Positions 12,401 through 22,483 of a stretch of 64,000 bases of DNA are shown one piece after another (the first letter of the stretch is position 1; every line of letters begins with the position of its first letter). The position numbers and the translations under genes were made by a program. The DNA comes from Phaeosaccion multiseriatum. Its lineage: Eukaryota > Ochrophyta, other classes. The DNA lies in the NCBI GenBank assembly GCA_965112735.1, contig OZ218959.1, positions 620,001 to 684,000 on the forward strand. The letters run 5' to 3'. The notes under the pieces were generated by a model. The model was not told the DNA's origin. It saw only the letters and a list, made by a program, of their open reading frames with translations, and did no database searches.

Positions 12401-12744
12401 GCTCCCCGGCAAGTGGGCAGCAGCAGGGTCCGGAAAGTAGTCATGGTGCGAGCTCCCCCCACCTCCTCCGCCTCCAGCAGCAGCAAAAGCTTTCGCAAAC
12501 GCACTCTCGGAGGCGCCACTCCACCGCGGGGGCCATGGCCGGATCAGACCCCGACAGAGACCAGCGAGACGTCGAGAACGCTGCCCGTTTCTTCCGGAGA
12601 GGGAGCGGAAACATCAGCAGCGGCAGCCCGCAGTCGGACTCGGACGAAACGTCCGGCGCCGTGAAGCTTGATGATTACTATCAGCTCTTCTTGTCGCGCG
12701 CTGGAAGCTCCAACAGTCAAGGGGCGTTTCCAAACTACCGGTAG
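9415..12744 (+). CDS. CM1 (centrosomin/CDK5RAP2-like) coiled-coil protein
   Basis: CM1 proteins recruit and activate gamma-tubulin ring complexes at microtubule-organising centres. Exons 9415-9604, 9692-9798, 9873-9997, 10084-10166, 10247-10428, 10511-10760, 10904-10947, 11031-11147, 11236-11314, 11389-11504, 11593-12744; phases agree, giving 814 residues. After a basic Ser-rich N-terminus, residues about 64-99 match CM1: LETQNFELKMQVYYLKESLQ, with the conserved N-F-x-L-K-x-x-x-Y-x-L-x-E core. Heptad-rich coiled coil fills about residues 100-435. The last exon codes for a low-complexity Ser/Gln/Ala/Pro tail. The 44-nt exon 10904-10947 is the least certain join: it is required to avoid stops, and its phases fit. 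A fungal Mto1/Spc110-type protein is the alternative description of the same domain. Confidence 0.8.
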
Positions 12745-12836
12745 ATTCAGTATATAGTATAGGGGGGGGATTATACAAGGTTCCCTTTCGTTTCCTTCAC
12801 TCGTAGCTAGCCCTGCGTCCAAGCTTCCTTCGTGCA

Positions 12837-13425
12837 TCACCATCTAGCCTTTTCCTTGTCCTTGCGGAAAAGCCGCCTGGCTCTGAGTTCAATGTCCCGC
12901 TGCTCCTTCTTGGCTGCCTCGCACTTGAGCTCCAAGGAGTTGTTGGCCATCTTCAGCTGTTCATTCTCCGCGAGAAGAGCTTCCTTAGCGCGGCGAAGAT
13001 CCTGATTTTCACGTTGCAGCCCGGCCTCGGACACAAGCACATCAGACGCCGCCCTCTTCGATGCCTCCATCTCCATGACTTGCTCCTGCGCCGTGGCCAG
13101 TGCGTCCTTGGCATTGATCGAGCAAGGCATTGATCCAGTCAGTGAGGAGAGAGAAGAAAGGGAAGGGGCGACACTTACCATCACCTCCGCCAAGCTTCCG
13201 CGAGTTGTTTCCAACCTTTGTTTGACTGTGAGCGGGGGAAAGAGAAGGAGCAGGTGCTGAGCGAGGGAAGGGGCACATACTCGGCGAGGTAGGGGACTCA
13301 CCGTGCTCTCCGCGAGCCAAGGTTTCGGCCTCGCGAGCGCAGGCTTCTTCCTTCTGATTGGCCACTTCTTCCACCAACTTGCTGAACAACTGCAGGTCCG
13401 CCGACAAGGTGTGAAGGAGATCCAT
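12837..13425 (-). CDS. Small coiled-coil protein, function unknown
   Basis: Exons (minus): 13425-13302, 13225-13179, 13106-12837; phases agree, giving 146 residues. The protein is almost entirely predicted coiled coil (for example LRRAKEALLAENEQLKMANN) with a basic end, DIELRARRLFRKDKEKARW. No family recognised. The last intron uses an AAG acceptor and reads open in frame, so retention would add 24 residues. An upstream in-frame ATG at 13521 would add 32 residues. The 3' end lies 92 bp from the convergent CM1 gene. Confidence 0.6.
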
Positions 13426-13933
13426 GCTTGGCGCCCCTAGTGGAGGTGGAAGGTGGCCCTCGCTGCGTCGTTCCCGCCAAGGACGAAATAGACAGGGCGG
13501 TGTGACATCCAGTGCCATCAAAACCGGGGGGGTGCGCGTGCGCTGGGGGAGCCTGGAATTGAGGCTCTCCGCTCATTCCCCCAACCTGCTGTCTGCTCGC
13601 CTCTTAGCTGAGGTACGTGAGGATGTGGCACCTGCAAGGACAAGAAGGAGTAGCGTGTGGGACGAAACTATCGGGGGTGGGGCAGAGATCGTGAATTTCT
13701 TGCTTGGCAATGTGAAATCATCTAAGTGGAGTCATCTGCCTTGGCTTGGAGCATAGGGACTAGATGTGCCACCAGGGCACGCAGCAGCTGTGCTGTAGAA
13801 GAGCAGCAGGAGGTTGTGCTTGCACGTCCAGGGATCCTCCTGTGAAGGGCCAAGAACTAACTCTCTCCTCCACCTTCCACCCTCCACTGCCTCTCTTGTG
13901 TGTTCTCAGGTTTTGAGCAACCGGGTTACAGGG
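13426..13933 (+). promoter_or_regulatory. Promoter, 5' UTR and probable 5' UTR intron of the UBL-eL41 gene
   Basis: No protein gene is supported here. A strong 3' splice site (pyrimidine tract then TTCTCAG) ends at 13909, 24 bp before the UBL-eL41 ATG. A good donor (GAG/GTACGTGA) sits at 13613. Together they suggest a 5' UTR intron of about 297 bp, common for ribosomal protein genes. The left part (13426-13600) probably also serves the divergent coiled-coil gene. The region reads in frame from 13910 to the ATG, so a longer N-terminus cannot be fully excluded. Confidence 0.5.
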
Positions 13934-14233
13934 ATGCAGATCTTCGTGAGAGCCGCCGGGACCACCCTCCCCCTGGAGGTGTCCCCCGCCTCCTCTGTTG
14001 AGTCCGTCAAGGCTGCCGTGGAAGATGTGACCTTCATTCCCAGCGCCCTGCAGCGCCTGGTGATTGGAGGTACGCAGCTCACCATGGGCACGCTGGAGGG
14101 CCTCGGCATTGCCGCGGACAGCAGCATCGACATGCTCCTTGACGTCAACGGAGGCATGCGTGCTAAGTGGCGCAAGAAGAGGATGCGCCGTCTTCGCCGC
14201 AAGCGCCGCAAGATGCGCCAGCGCGCCCGTTAG
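13934..14233 (+). CDS. Ubiquitin-like domain fused to ribosomal protein eL41
   Basis: A 99-residue fusion in one exon. Residues 1-74 form a divergent ubiquitin-like domain: it opens MQIFVRAAGTTLPLEV like ubiquitin (MQIFVKTLTGKTITLEV), keeps QRLVIGGTQL where ubiquitin has QRLIFAGKQL, and ends DVNGG. Residues 75-99 are a full-length eL41, starting MRAKWRKKRMRRLRRKRRK and ending MRQRAR, the tiny Arg/Lys-rich large-subunit protein. Gly-Gly sits exactly before eL41's own Met (codon at 14156), so deubiquitinase-type cleavage would release native eL41. This parallels ubiquitin-eL40, ubiquitin-eS31 and FUBI-eS30, but I know of no described eL41 member. The UBL lacks ubiquitin's LRLRGG tail and Lys48 equivalent, so it is unlikely to act as ubiquitin. 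Lys residues are few (Lys26 only in the UBL). Confidence 0.88.
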   Translation: MQIFVRAAGTTLPLEVSPASSVESVKAAVEDVTFIPSALQRLVIGGTQLTMGTLEGLGIAADSSIDMLLDVNGGMRAKWRKKRMRRLRRKRRKMRQRAR

Positions 14234-14976
14234 AGAGACCCGGGGCGGCCATGGTGGACGGATGGTGGCAGCTTCTGTGCATTGCTAGACTACATTTTGG
14301 CGGAAGGAACACCTTCGCAGAAATTGCCATATGCGCAATGGAGCGGCATGTTTGTACAGCACCAGCGTAATCCGGTAATTTCACAAAGTTGACCACAGAT
14401 TGACTTGACTCTCGCCCGTGGGCTGCATCGTGGCGCCTCGCCCATTTCTCCAGCCGGACCGCCGCCTTGAGCGGTCCGCCCTGGCAGTCGCTCCTGTCTG
14501 CTGGGGGGGAGAGGAGACTTCTGGCCGTGTTCCCTGGTCATCGTGGAGTGCAGTTGGAGTGGGCTCGGACGCTCACAGCATCCTCCCGCTTCGTTTCCCT
14601 TCATTGGAAAGCCTTTAGAGGTTTTAATTGCTTCGCTCCTTCCTTTCTGTGAGAGTGGTGGGGCATCTGCACTGCAAATACGAATTACCATAGTAGTCTG
14701 CTCCATCACGCCAAAGTTGACGGGATCCATGATCCACATCATGCTCCCAATCGGGTGGGTGATCTGATCCGATCATGACTTCCGCAATGTGCTTCGCAAT
14801 GTGCTTCATAATGTGATCCTGCCCTGGCCCGTGGCCGTGATGTGATCCGTAATGTGGTATGTGTGTGTGATCAACTGGCAGCATCGGGAACAACCAACAC
14901 GCCCCCCCCCATTTTTTCCTCTTTTCTTTCCCCTTCTCTCTCTATCATTCCCTTTGTATATAACCCCACGCCCTGC
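14234..14976. other. Intergenic, no gene seen
   Basis: 743 bp without a supported gene. It holds the 3' UTR of UBL-eL41 and the 5' flank of the EAF gene. A short set of degenerate repeats built on AATGTGATCC / GCAATGTGCTTC lies at about 14760-14860. A pyrimidine-rich stretch precedes the next ATG. Confidence 0.6.
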
Positions 14977-17235
14977 ATGGCCCCGTCTGCCGCGCTAGAT
15001 GGCGGGCCGCTGCAGCAGCTGCAGCAGCGCCCCGCCGCAGAGCACGAAGCGCTGGAGCTGCTGCTTGAGCTGGAGAAGATGCGGCAGGATCCCGCCCAGG
15101 GGCAGTTCCACAAAGAACACGACTTGTGGAAGAGGATTACTGATGTGTGTGAGGAGGGATCAGAGCGGCAGAAACTCCCTGCAAAAGTGGCCACGAAGAT
15201 TGTTCAGTACTGCGTGGAAGAAGAGAGGCATGAGAAGGAGGCGAGCGGCGGAGAAGGGGAGCAGAAAGTGCAGCAGCTCTCCCGAAGGAGGGGGAGGGCG
15301 CTGCAAGCAGCCCTACACTTCAACGCCTCCGCCCTCCAGCAGGTCATGGGCGTCTGCCTCGCTGCAGTCAACAAGACCACGGCGGGGGCGTGCTCTATGC
15401 ACTTTTTAAAGGCAGTGCTTAAGCTGGCGATTCAGAGCTTAGGCGCCCTCCCCCGCTACCAATACCTGGGTGAACAAGATATGGAGGGTCTTGCGGCCTC
15501 CTTCGAAACGGTGGAAGGGCTGCGTGACCTAGCCAAGGTTTCCCTACCAGCGGGGGCCGTCAAGCTCCAGGAGCTGCTGACGCTCGTGTGCCTCCCCAGC
15601 AGTAGCCAGAGCGGCTGCAGCCCATTGGGTGGTAAAGGGCAGTCCATGGAAGAGGGTAGCATTGGGAAGAAGGCGGTGGAGTTCCTGGTGGATCTCTTGC
15701 CTCGAGTGACTGACGCTGCGGGGAAGAACGAAAGCCGCTGGATGCAGGGCGGGGGCGGGGGCTCTCCTGCAGCAGACGCGAGCGTGGTCAATGCGCTGGC
15801 CCGTGTTGCGCGTGCGCGGCCAGTGACGGCCAATATTATTGCGGACAGACTCGTCAATTGCTACAAAGACTGCACTCGGGCGAATGTGTCTTTGCAGCAC
15901 CACCACCAGCGACCCAACTTGCTCTTTCTCCACACCTTGAGGAGCACCCTCTCCCACATGAAGCTTTTGCCTCCTGAGAAGCCATCTAGCATGCCTCTTT
16001 CGGGACTCAGTAATTGGTATGGCCAAGCCACTGCGGGTGGGGGTAGCAGGGAGGCGGAGAACGGTACCGCTGCTCAAGGGAACAATCACGACAAGGCAGA
16101 ATCGACTAGTAAAGAAGGTGGAGGGGACGGGGCGGATAGAAGAGAAAATGGCAAGAGGGGCACCGGAGCTGAGAAGAGAGAGAATGATACGGAGAAGAGT
16201 GGCCGCGACAAGGATGGGAACGAGAAAGGGGACGACAATGAGGACAAGGTGGTGGTGGGGGAGGAGGAGGGGGAGGAGGAGGGGGAGGAGGAGGAGAAGG
16301 AGGAGGAGGAGAAGGAGGAGGAGGAGGAGGAGGAGGAGGAGGGAAAGGATGAGAGGGAGGAGGGGGAGGAGAGGGGTAAAGCGGAGGAGGAGGAGGACGA
16401 GGAGGAGGACGAGGAGGACGAGGAGGAGGAGGAGGAGGAGGAGGAGGAGGAGGAGGAGGAGGAGGAGGAGGAGGATGTGGAGGAGGAGAGGGAAGAGGAT
16501 GAGGAGGAGGATGAGGAGGAGGAGGAGGAGGAGGAGGAGGAGGGGGAGGAGGAGGAGGATGAGGAGGGGGCTCAAATGGCGGGGAAAGCTAATGCAGTCT
16601 CCTCCTCCTCACAGCCTGAGGAAGATGTAGCACCATGGAAGGAGAGTACAACCTACCCCGTCGTTCTGGGCTCGAGTGTGCATCGCCAGTCGACAGAGCG
16701 CTTCACGACACTCAGGTACACGTTCAAGCCTGCCTCAGTAGATGTCAATGCCCAAGGAACTTACGATGAGCAGAACAACAGGACCGTGACCGTTACCGCC
16801 AAATCAAACGCGCCGGGGGGGGCTGACAATGCCTTGGTCAAGTTTACAGGAACGGCACATCCCGCGGCCGATACAGAGTGTGTCGTGGTCTTCAAAGGGG
16901 ACCATTTTCGCCTGGAAAGGCTGAGCTCTCAGGTCGGGCTACACCATGAGTGGGAAGGTCACAAGGCGGGGCGTGGAAAGAAGAAGCTTTCTCCCGCAGG
17001 CGCCGCAGGCCACAAGGTCACTAAGAGCCCAAAGAAGCGCAAGACTCCTGGCGACGCTTCTTCGTCTACCCCGGCCAAGAAGGCGAAGGCCAAGGCAAAG
17101 GCGAACAAGCCGAAGTCAGACAGCGGCAGGCAGCCCAAAAAACCGCTGCAAACGTGTCCAAAGTGTGGGAAGGAGTGGAAGCGGCTCAGCATGCACATTA
17201 AGAAGTGCAAGCAGCAAGCTCCGTCTCCGTCCTAA
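14977..17235 (+). CDS. EAF-domain nuclear protein with acidic tract and C-terminal zinc finger
   Basis: Single exon, 752 residues. The N-terminal half (about residues 1-350) is helical and unrecognised. Residues about 380-540 are highly charged, with a nearly pure Glu/Asp stretch encoded by (GAG)n at 16260-16570. Then comes a segment matching the ELL-associated factor domain: YPVVLGSSV, TLRYTFKPASVDVN, and VVVFKGDHFRLERLSSQV, in the same order and spacing as EAF1/2. EAF binds ELL and promotes RNA polymerase II elongation. The tail is Lys-rich (nuclear) and ends with a single finger CPKCGKEWKRLSMHIKKC (C2HC/C2H2-like). Start at 14977 is the first ATG after the pyrimidine-rich leader; the frame is open upstream to 14842. 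The combination of domains is unfamiliar to me. The EAF match is by pattern only. Confidence 0.72.
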   Translation: MAPSAALDGGPLQQLQQRPAAEHEALELLLELEKMRQDPAQGQFHKEHDLWKRITDVCEEGSERQKLPAKVATKIVQYCVEEERHEKEASGGEGEQKVQQLSRRRGRALQAALHFNASALQQVMGVCLAAVNKTTAGACSMHFLKAVLKLAIQSLGALPRYQYLGEQDMEGLAASFETVEGLRDLAKVSLPAGAVKLQELLTLVCLPSSSQSGCSPLGGKGQSMEEGSIGKKAVEFLVDLLPRVTDAAGKNESRWMQGGGGGSPAADASVVNALARVARARPVTANIIADRLVNCYKDCTRANVSLQHHHQRPNLLFLHTLRSTLSHMKLLPPEKPSSMPLSGLSNWYGQATAGGGSREAENGTAAQGNNHDKAESTSKEGGGDGADRRENGKRGTGAEKRENDTEKSGRDKDGNEKGDDNEDKVVVGEEEGEEEGEEEEKEEEEKEEEEEEEEEGKDEREEGEERGKAEEEEDEEEDEEDEEEEEEEEEEEEEEEEEEDVEEEREEDEEEDEEEEEEEEEEGEEEEDEEGAQMAGKANAVSSSSQPEEDVAPWKESTTYPVVLGSSVHRQSTERFTTLRYTFKPASVDVNAQGTYDEQNNRTVTVTAKSNAPGGADNALVKFTGTAHPAADTECVVVFKGDHFRLERLSSQVGLHHEWEGHKAGRGKKKLSPAGAAGHKVTKSPKKRKTPGDASSSTPAKKAKAKAKANKPKSDSGRQPKKPLQTCPKCGKEWKRLSMHIKKCKQQAPSPS

Positions 17236-17274
17236 TCTTGAGTATATATCATTTGTTTTTACACCACAAAAGTA

Positions 17275-19912
17275 TCACCTCGCGACCTTGCCCCCAGCAC
17301 CAACCGAGCGCTTCAAGCGAGGCATCCTAAACGTCCCCGAGCGAAAGCCCTTGAGCAAGCTTCCAGTACCGCGAAGCCCAATGCGACTGCTGGTACCACC
17401 ACCACCACCACCACTACTACTACTACTACCCCGACTCGATGTGACAGATGGGGCCTTTTCAGAGTTGCGTGCCCGGACTTTTGCCTCCGCGCCGCTGTCA
17501 CGCCCGCTTACCACACTGTCAGTCTCTGACAGTGCAGCGGGCGCGTCCTCAAGACCCGAGTGTCGCACCTGCCCACTGCTCGCAGAGGCACCGTCTGCCT
17601 CGTCCGTGGGAACCGCGGCCACTCTCGCGGGCGGTACCTCCCCTACAGCCACTTGCGTATTCTTCTTCCCTTTTGCTCCTCCTCCCGTTGCTCCCTCCCC
17701 GCCCCGAACGCCTGGAGAAGACGGCGCTGCTGTGGGGGAAGTGACAGTGCAGGAGGAGGTCGATCCCCGCCTCCGTCTCCTATCTTTGGCTTGATGAGCT
17801 GCATCTTCTTCAGACACAAGCTTGATCGCAACGGCAGCGACGCGAGCTGCTGCTCTCGATGGCCTCCCCCCGCTCGTGCAGGGAGAAGGGGCCTCCGCTT
17901 GGGCCCTCTCCTCGTCGCTCCAACTCGCCGAAGAGCTACTGACGGGCGCAAGGCCCGCCTCTGTCGCCGCGGCCTCCTTATCGCCGTCTCCTGCTGTTGC
18001 CTTCTTTCTCTTCCTTTTCTTCGCCTTCTTGCCTGCCTCCTCGCCGCTGCCCTCGCCCTGTTCGAGCTGGCTGGGCACCACAGGTGCCTCTCCTGCCCCG
18101 GTCCGAGCATCATTAGTGGCCTTCCGTGCTCGTTTAGGCTTTGCCGAGTCTGACTCTTGGACGGGGCTCTTGTTCTGAGGTGGCCTTGCCCTTTTCGCCC
18201 GTGGCGGCTTGTTGCTCACTGCTTCGCTGTCGGATGACACGCTCTCCAAGGTATCGTTCTCGACACCCCTGCTCTTACCCCCCTGCTGCAGTCGAAGCTG
18301 CAACTGTTGATTGTCTCGCCGAGCCTCTTCCAGCAGCGAGGCCTGCGCCGAGAGTTCGCGCGAAAGTCTCTGGTCGAGCTGTCGCAGCTGCGCCTCACTC
18401 TCGCGTAGCGCCAGGTTTAGCCTGTCCTTTTCCTTCCCCCACGCCTCGGCCTCGCTGAGACGGTCATTCCTCTCGCCCTCCGCGAGCTGAGCTGCCTCCT
18501 CTACGTCTCTGGCGGCCTTTGCTCTTGTCTCCTCGAGCTGCTTCTCGAGAGCCGCGGCCATTTCCTGCGAATGTCTCTGGTCGAGCTGTCGCAGCTGCGC
18601 CTCACTCTCGCGTAGCGCCAGGTTCAGCCTGTCCCTTTCCTTCCCCCACGCCTCGGCCTCGCTATGACGGTTATTCCTCTCACCCTCCGCGAGCTGAGCT
18701 GCCTCCTCTACGTCTCTGGCGGCCTTTGCTCTTGTCTCCTCGAGCTGCAGCTCAGCTGCTTCCTGCCGGGCCACAGAACTGGCGTTTTCCGAGCTGATGA
18801 GTGTAGCCGTTCCGTGCACAAGTCTGACGAACCGCTTTTCCAGCGCGGACGCCACACATTGGGCACTTACTTGCCCTCTCAGCGCCTCCTTGCGCAGTGA
18901 TATGCGCTGCAGAGAGACTTCGTCAACAGCCACCTCCAGCGACGCAGACCTCACCTGCGTGTGCAGAACACGGACGTGTCAGGCTCTACTTCACTTTGCA
19001 AGGCCCACACTTCGTCAAGGCCTCTGAGCACTTCGGTCACGGCCTCACACCAGTTCGTCACGGCCGCTCCACTCAGACCTAGTCCTGTCCTACCTGCGCT
19101 TCCAGGAGCAGAGTTGTCGCCGCATGTGCCCTCGCCTGCAGCTGGTCTCGCTCCAGAGTAGCAGTGCGCACCTCCTCCTCCAGTCGGAAAAAAGATTCGT
19201 GGGATTCTCCATGCTCGACACCATCCACGTCTTGCGCTTTGCCAAGCTGAGCCTGTAGCTCCAGCACCTGCCAGCGAATGAGGAAAAAAGAAGAAATCCT
19301 AGTAAGAAGGCCGTCCACCTCAAACCCACACACCGAAGCAGCGCTTCGACTCACCTTGCTCTCTGCGTCCATTGCTGCTATTGCAAGGAGCTCTCTCTCT
19401 CCCTGTTGCTTCGCCAGGCGGTCCCTTAAGCTGTACACCTCCTCCTGCAGGCGAGTCACTTCCTCGGAGTGGGGCTTCCTGGCCGAGGGCACAATCCCCC
19501 CTCCCCTGTGACTCGAAGCGGACACACGAGAAGGCGACCGAGAGTTCTCGGAGAGGGGCCTCTCGTCCGCAGCAGCAGGCCACCCTCCCCCTCCCACGCG
19601 AGAAGGCGTCCGAGAGACCTTGTCCTGCTTCCGAAAGGGGTCACTCATTTCGTCCTCGAGCTGCTGCGCAGTTACAGGCTGTTCAAGCGGCCGGGGGCTC
19701 GCTACGGCGCCTAAGGTTCCCCCAGCATATCGGGGGGACTTTCGCAATGGCTGGCGCTGCTGCTGGTGGTGTTGCTGCTTATTCGTGGAGTCGCAGAGAG
19801 GGCGAGCTCCAGATGACCTTCTCTTGCCATCTTTTCTCGAGGACTGCTGCTCACTAACCCTCACGCCATTTCCATCTCTTCTGGAGCCCTCAGGGCTCCA
19901 GAAACGTGGCAT
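17275..19912 (-). CDS. Large coiled-coil protein with a 69-residue tandem repeat
   Basis: Exons (minus): 19912-19355, 19267-19094, 18954-17275; phases agree, giving 803 residues. The N-terminus is basic and Ser-rich; residues about 150-480 are coiled coil. Within it, two near-identical 69-residue units (LEETRAKAARDVEEAAQLAE...) lie in tandem. The C-terminal half is low-complexity and Lys/Arg/Ser/Ala-rich with runs such as KKAKKRKRKK, suggesting nuclear location or nucleic-acid binding. No family recognised. The intron 19093-18955 contains an open, coiled-coil-like reading, so a missed exon there is possible. Its stop is 40 bp from the stop of the convergent EAF gene. Confidence 0.6.
18364..18747 (-). 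repeat. 207-bp period in-frame tandem duplication
   Basis: Segments 18364-18540 and 18571-18747 are nearly identical with a 207-bp (69-codon) period, seen directly in the DNA. Only a few substitutions separate the copies, so the duplication is recent or kept homogeneous. It lengthens the coiled coil of the host gene without breaking frame. Confidence 0.85.
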
Positions 19913-20189
19913 ACTCCAAGCCAAGGAGCAGCAAGCAGAGAGAAGGAAGCCAGCAGAGAAGACCGGAGAGAGGGAAAGAAAATCCTAACGGGAAATCGAT
20001 ATCTATCTATAAAATAGAGCATAAAATAGAGCCCCAGGGGGCTCGAGAGAGCACTTCCTTCCTTGCACCTCCCTTACAAAAGAGGGGAGGAGGGCCAGCG
20101 AGCTGCAGGCCTGCCACATTACACTGAACTATACGCTCTCGAGAAGAGTGTGAAGTAGTCCATTCCCTTGGGAGGGGAGCCACGGCAGG

Positions 20190-22445
20190 ATGAAGGACGC
20201 GATCACCATCCTCGTTCTCGGGGACGAGGGTACCGGGAAGAGCTCTCTCATCTCTACATTCGTGTCTCAGCAGTTCCCGAAGCTGCATGAGAGCGTGCCC
20301 AGAGTTCTCACAGACGGTAAGCTCCTCAGATTGTAGGAAAGTGGCCTGGCGGGCTTCGCCAGTCGGTAGCAGCGGCGGTAGCACGAAGTCGACAGTAGCA
20401 ACTTCCTTTCTTTCCACACAAAACAAGCGAAAGCTTGATGGAAACGAGCTGTGTTTGCGTGTCTGACCGAAGTGAACACCGTTATCCCCAACCTTCAAGT
20501 GAATACTCCACGGGAGGAGAACGAGGATGACGTGCCAGTCACAATCGCTGACTCGTCCGCCGCGCCCGAAGACCTCCAGAAGATGGTGTGGCGCGTGAAA
20601 GAGGCTGACGTTATCATCGCGCTGTACGACGTGGACCGGCCGGACACTCTAACGAGTCTGAGGACACTGTGGCTACCGCTCATCGAAGAAAACACCGAGG
20701 TACCGACACAAGGCTATCCCCGCTAACCCACTGCCCCCTCCTGGCCTTGTAAATCTCTCTAGTTGGCTTACTCTCCACGCTGCTCGCGTGTACTTGCTCC
20801 CTCAGGATGTGCCTGTCATGGTGGTGTGTAATCAAGTGGACAAGCGCACGGGAAGCGCGGAGCTGATGGATCACGTAGCGGAGCTAAACAGCACCCACGA
20901 GCAGCTGCTCCAGACCTTTCCCTTTGTGTATATGTGCAGAGAGTGTTCCTCCAAGCAGCTGCTGGGTGTGGACGAGGTGTTCCAGACGGCCAATGCCATG
21001 GCTCTGTACCCTATTACCCCCTTCATCGACGTGCAGCGCGACGAGCTCAAGCCCAAGTTTGTTCACTGTTTGCGGCGCGTCTTTCGTATGTGCAACTCGG
21101 CGGGCGACGGTCTGCTGACAGACGACGACCTTAACCTGCGCTTCCACCACCGCTGCTATGGAAACTACCTCACCGCGGAGGACATTAACGCCTCGAAGAA
21201 TGTGCTGAGGAAGATTGGGTGCGGGCTGGACCGGACCAACAGCCCCCCGCTCTTGGAGGGAAACTGCATCACTGTGGACGGCTTCATATGCCTACTGCGT
21301 ACGTTCATCGAGACCAAGCCCAGAATACCTTGGAAGGTGCGTGTGTGGTCTTTGAGACAGAGCAGCTCTTGCGTGGCACGTGCTTCCCTTTTCTCTCATC
21401 CCTCTGTTTGCTGCCCCGCTTAATCTCTTGCCGTGGCGCACGCTGTCCTCTTTTCTCCTGTCTGCCCTGAGTCAGGTGCTTCAGTCGTTCGGGTACAACG
21501 ACGACCTGGACCTGGAGGTGCCCGAGGGGGCTCTCAAGTGCCCCAGCTACAAGTCGACCCAAGTACCACAGATTTCTGCTGCGGCCCTGTCCTTCCTCAC
21601 CGAGCTCTACACGCAGAGCAGAGAGGAGGGAGAGAGCGCCTTAAGTCGCGAGGCCCAGCGGCGCATCTTCAGTATCCTGCCGTACCCAGGGGGCGAGGCA
21701 CCATGGAGCGCTGCCCAGAACTTCTCCGCGTCCTTTTCTCGGCCATGGATGGCGGAGCCGCGGGGGAGCGACATGCAGGACGGGATTACGCTGGACGAGT
21801 GGCTTGCTCACTGGCACCTGCTCGCCGTGCTCACCCCGAGACTTTTTCAGGCTACGCTGTTTCATCTGGGGTACTACGACCAGGAGGAGGCCAGCACGCC
21901 CCCTGCGCTGGAGGTCAGCGAGACCCGGTCTCAGGAACGGTCCTTTTCAAGGCGGAAACGCAGCGTTCTTCATGTCTTTGTGCTGGGCTCGCAAGGGTGC
22001 GGAAAGAGCAAATTGTTAGCAAGTTTGTCCAAGAGAGCCGCAGCAGAGGTAGTGGCGCCGGGTCTGGAGGGTGGCAGTCTGAAGGACACGAGAGGTGTAG
22101 CACAGCCGCACAGCTCCTGTGTCGCCGTGCGCGTTGATCGGAAACAGACAGACCGGAGATTCCTGATTGTGACAGAGGTGCCCCCTTCGTGTGTAGAGGC
22201 GCTGCTTGGCAATGGTGACATGCTGGGGCAGTGCGATCTGGCCCTCTTGCTTTTCGACGCCACCTCACGCAAGAGCCTGGACTTTTGCGTTAGACTCCAG
22301 GAGCGACTACCGCAGGGACTGGCGAGGCTTCAAGTGGCCACCAAGTGCGGCGGTATTTCTTGCAGTGGGGCGGCTACTCATCCTCAACAACAACACCAAC
22401 AACAAACACAAACACAACAAACACAACAACAACAACAGCAACAGC

Positions 22446-22483
<38 letters not shown>

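Noticed and set aside
14957-14963. TATATAA as TATA box of the EAF gene
   Set aside because: It lies only 14 bp before the chosen ATG, too close for a TATA-directed start upstream of that codon. It could only work if translation begins at a later Met.
16019-16630. Arg-rich and Leu-rich long open frames opposite or alongside the Glu tract
   Set aside because: They are other-frame readings of the (GAG)n repeat in the EAF gene and have no independent features.
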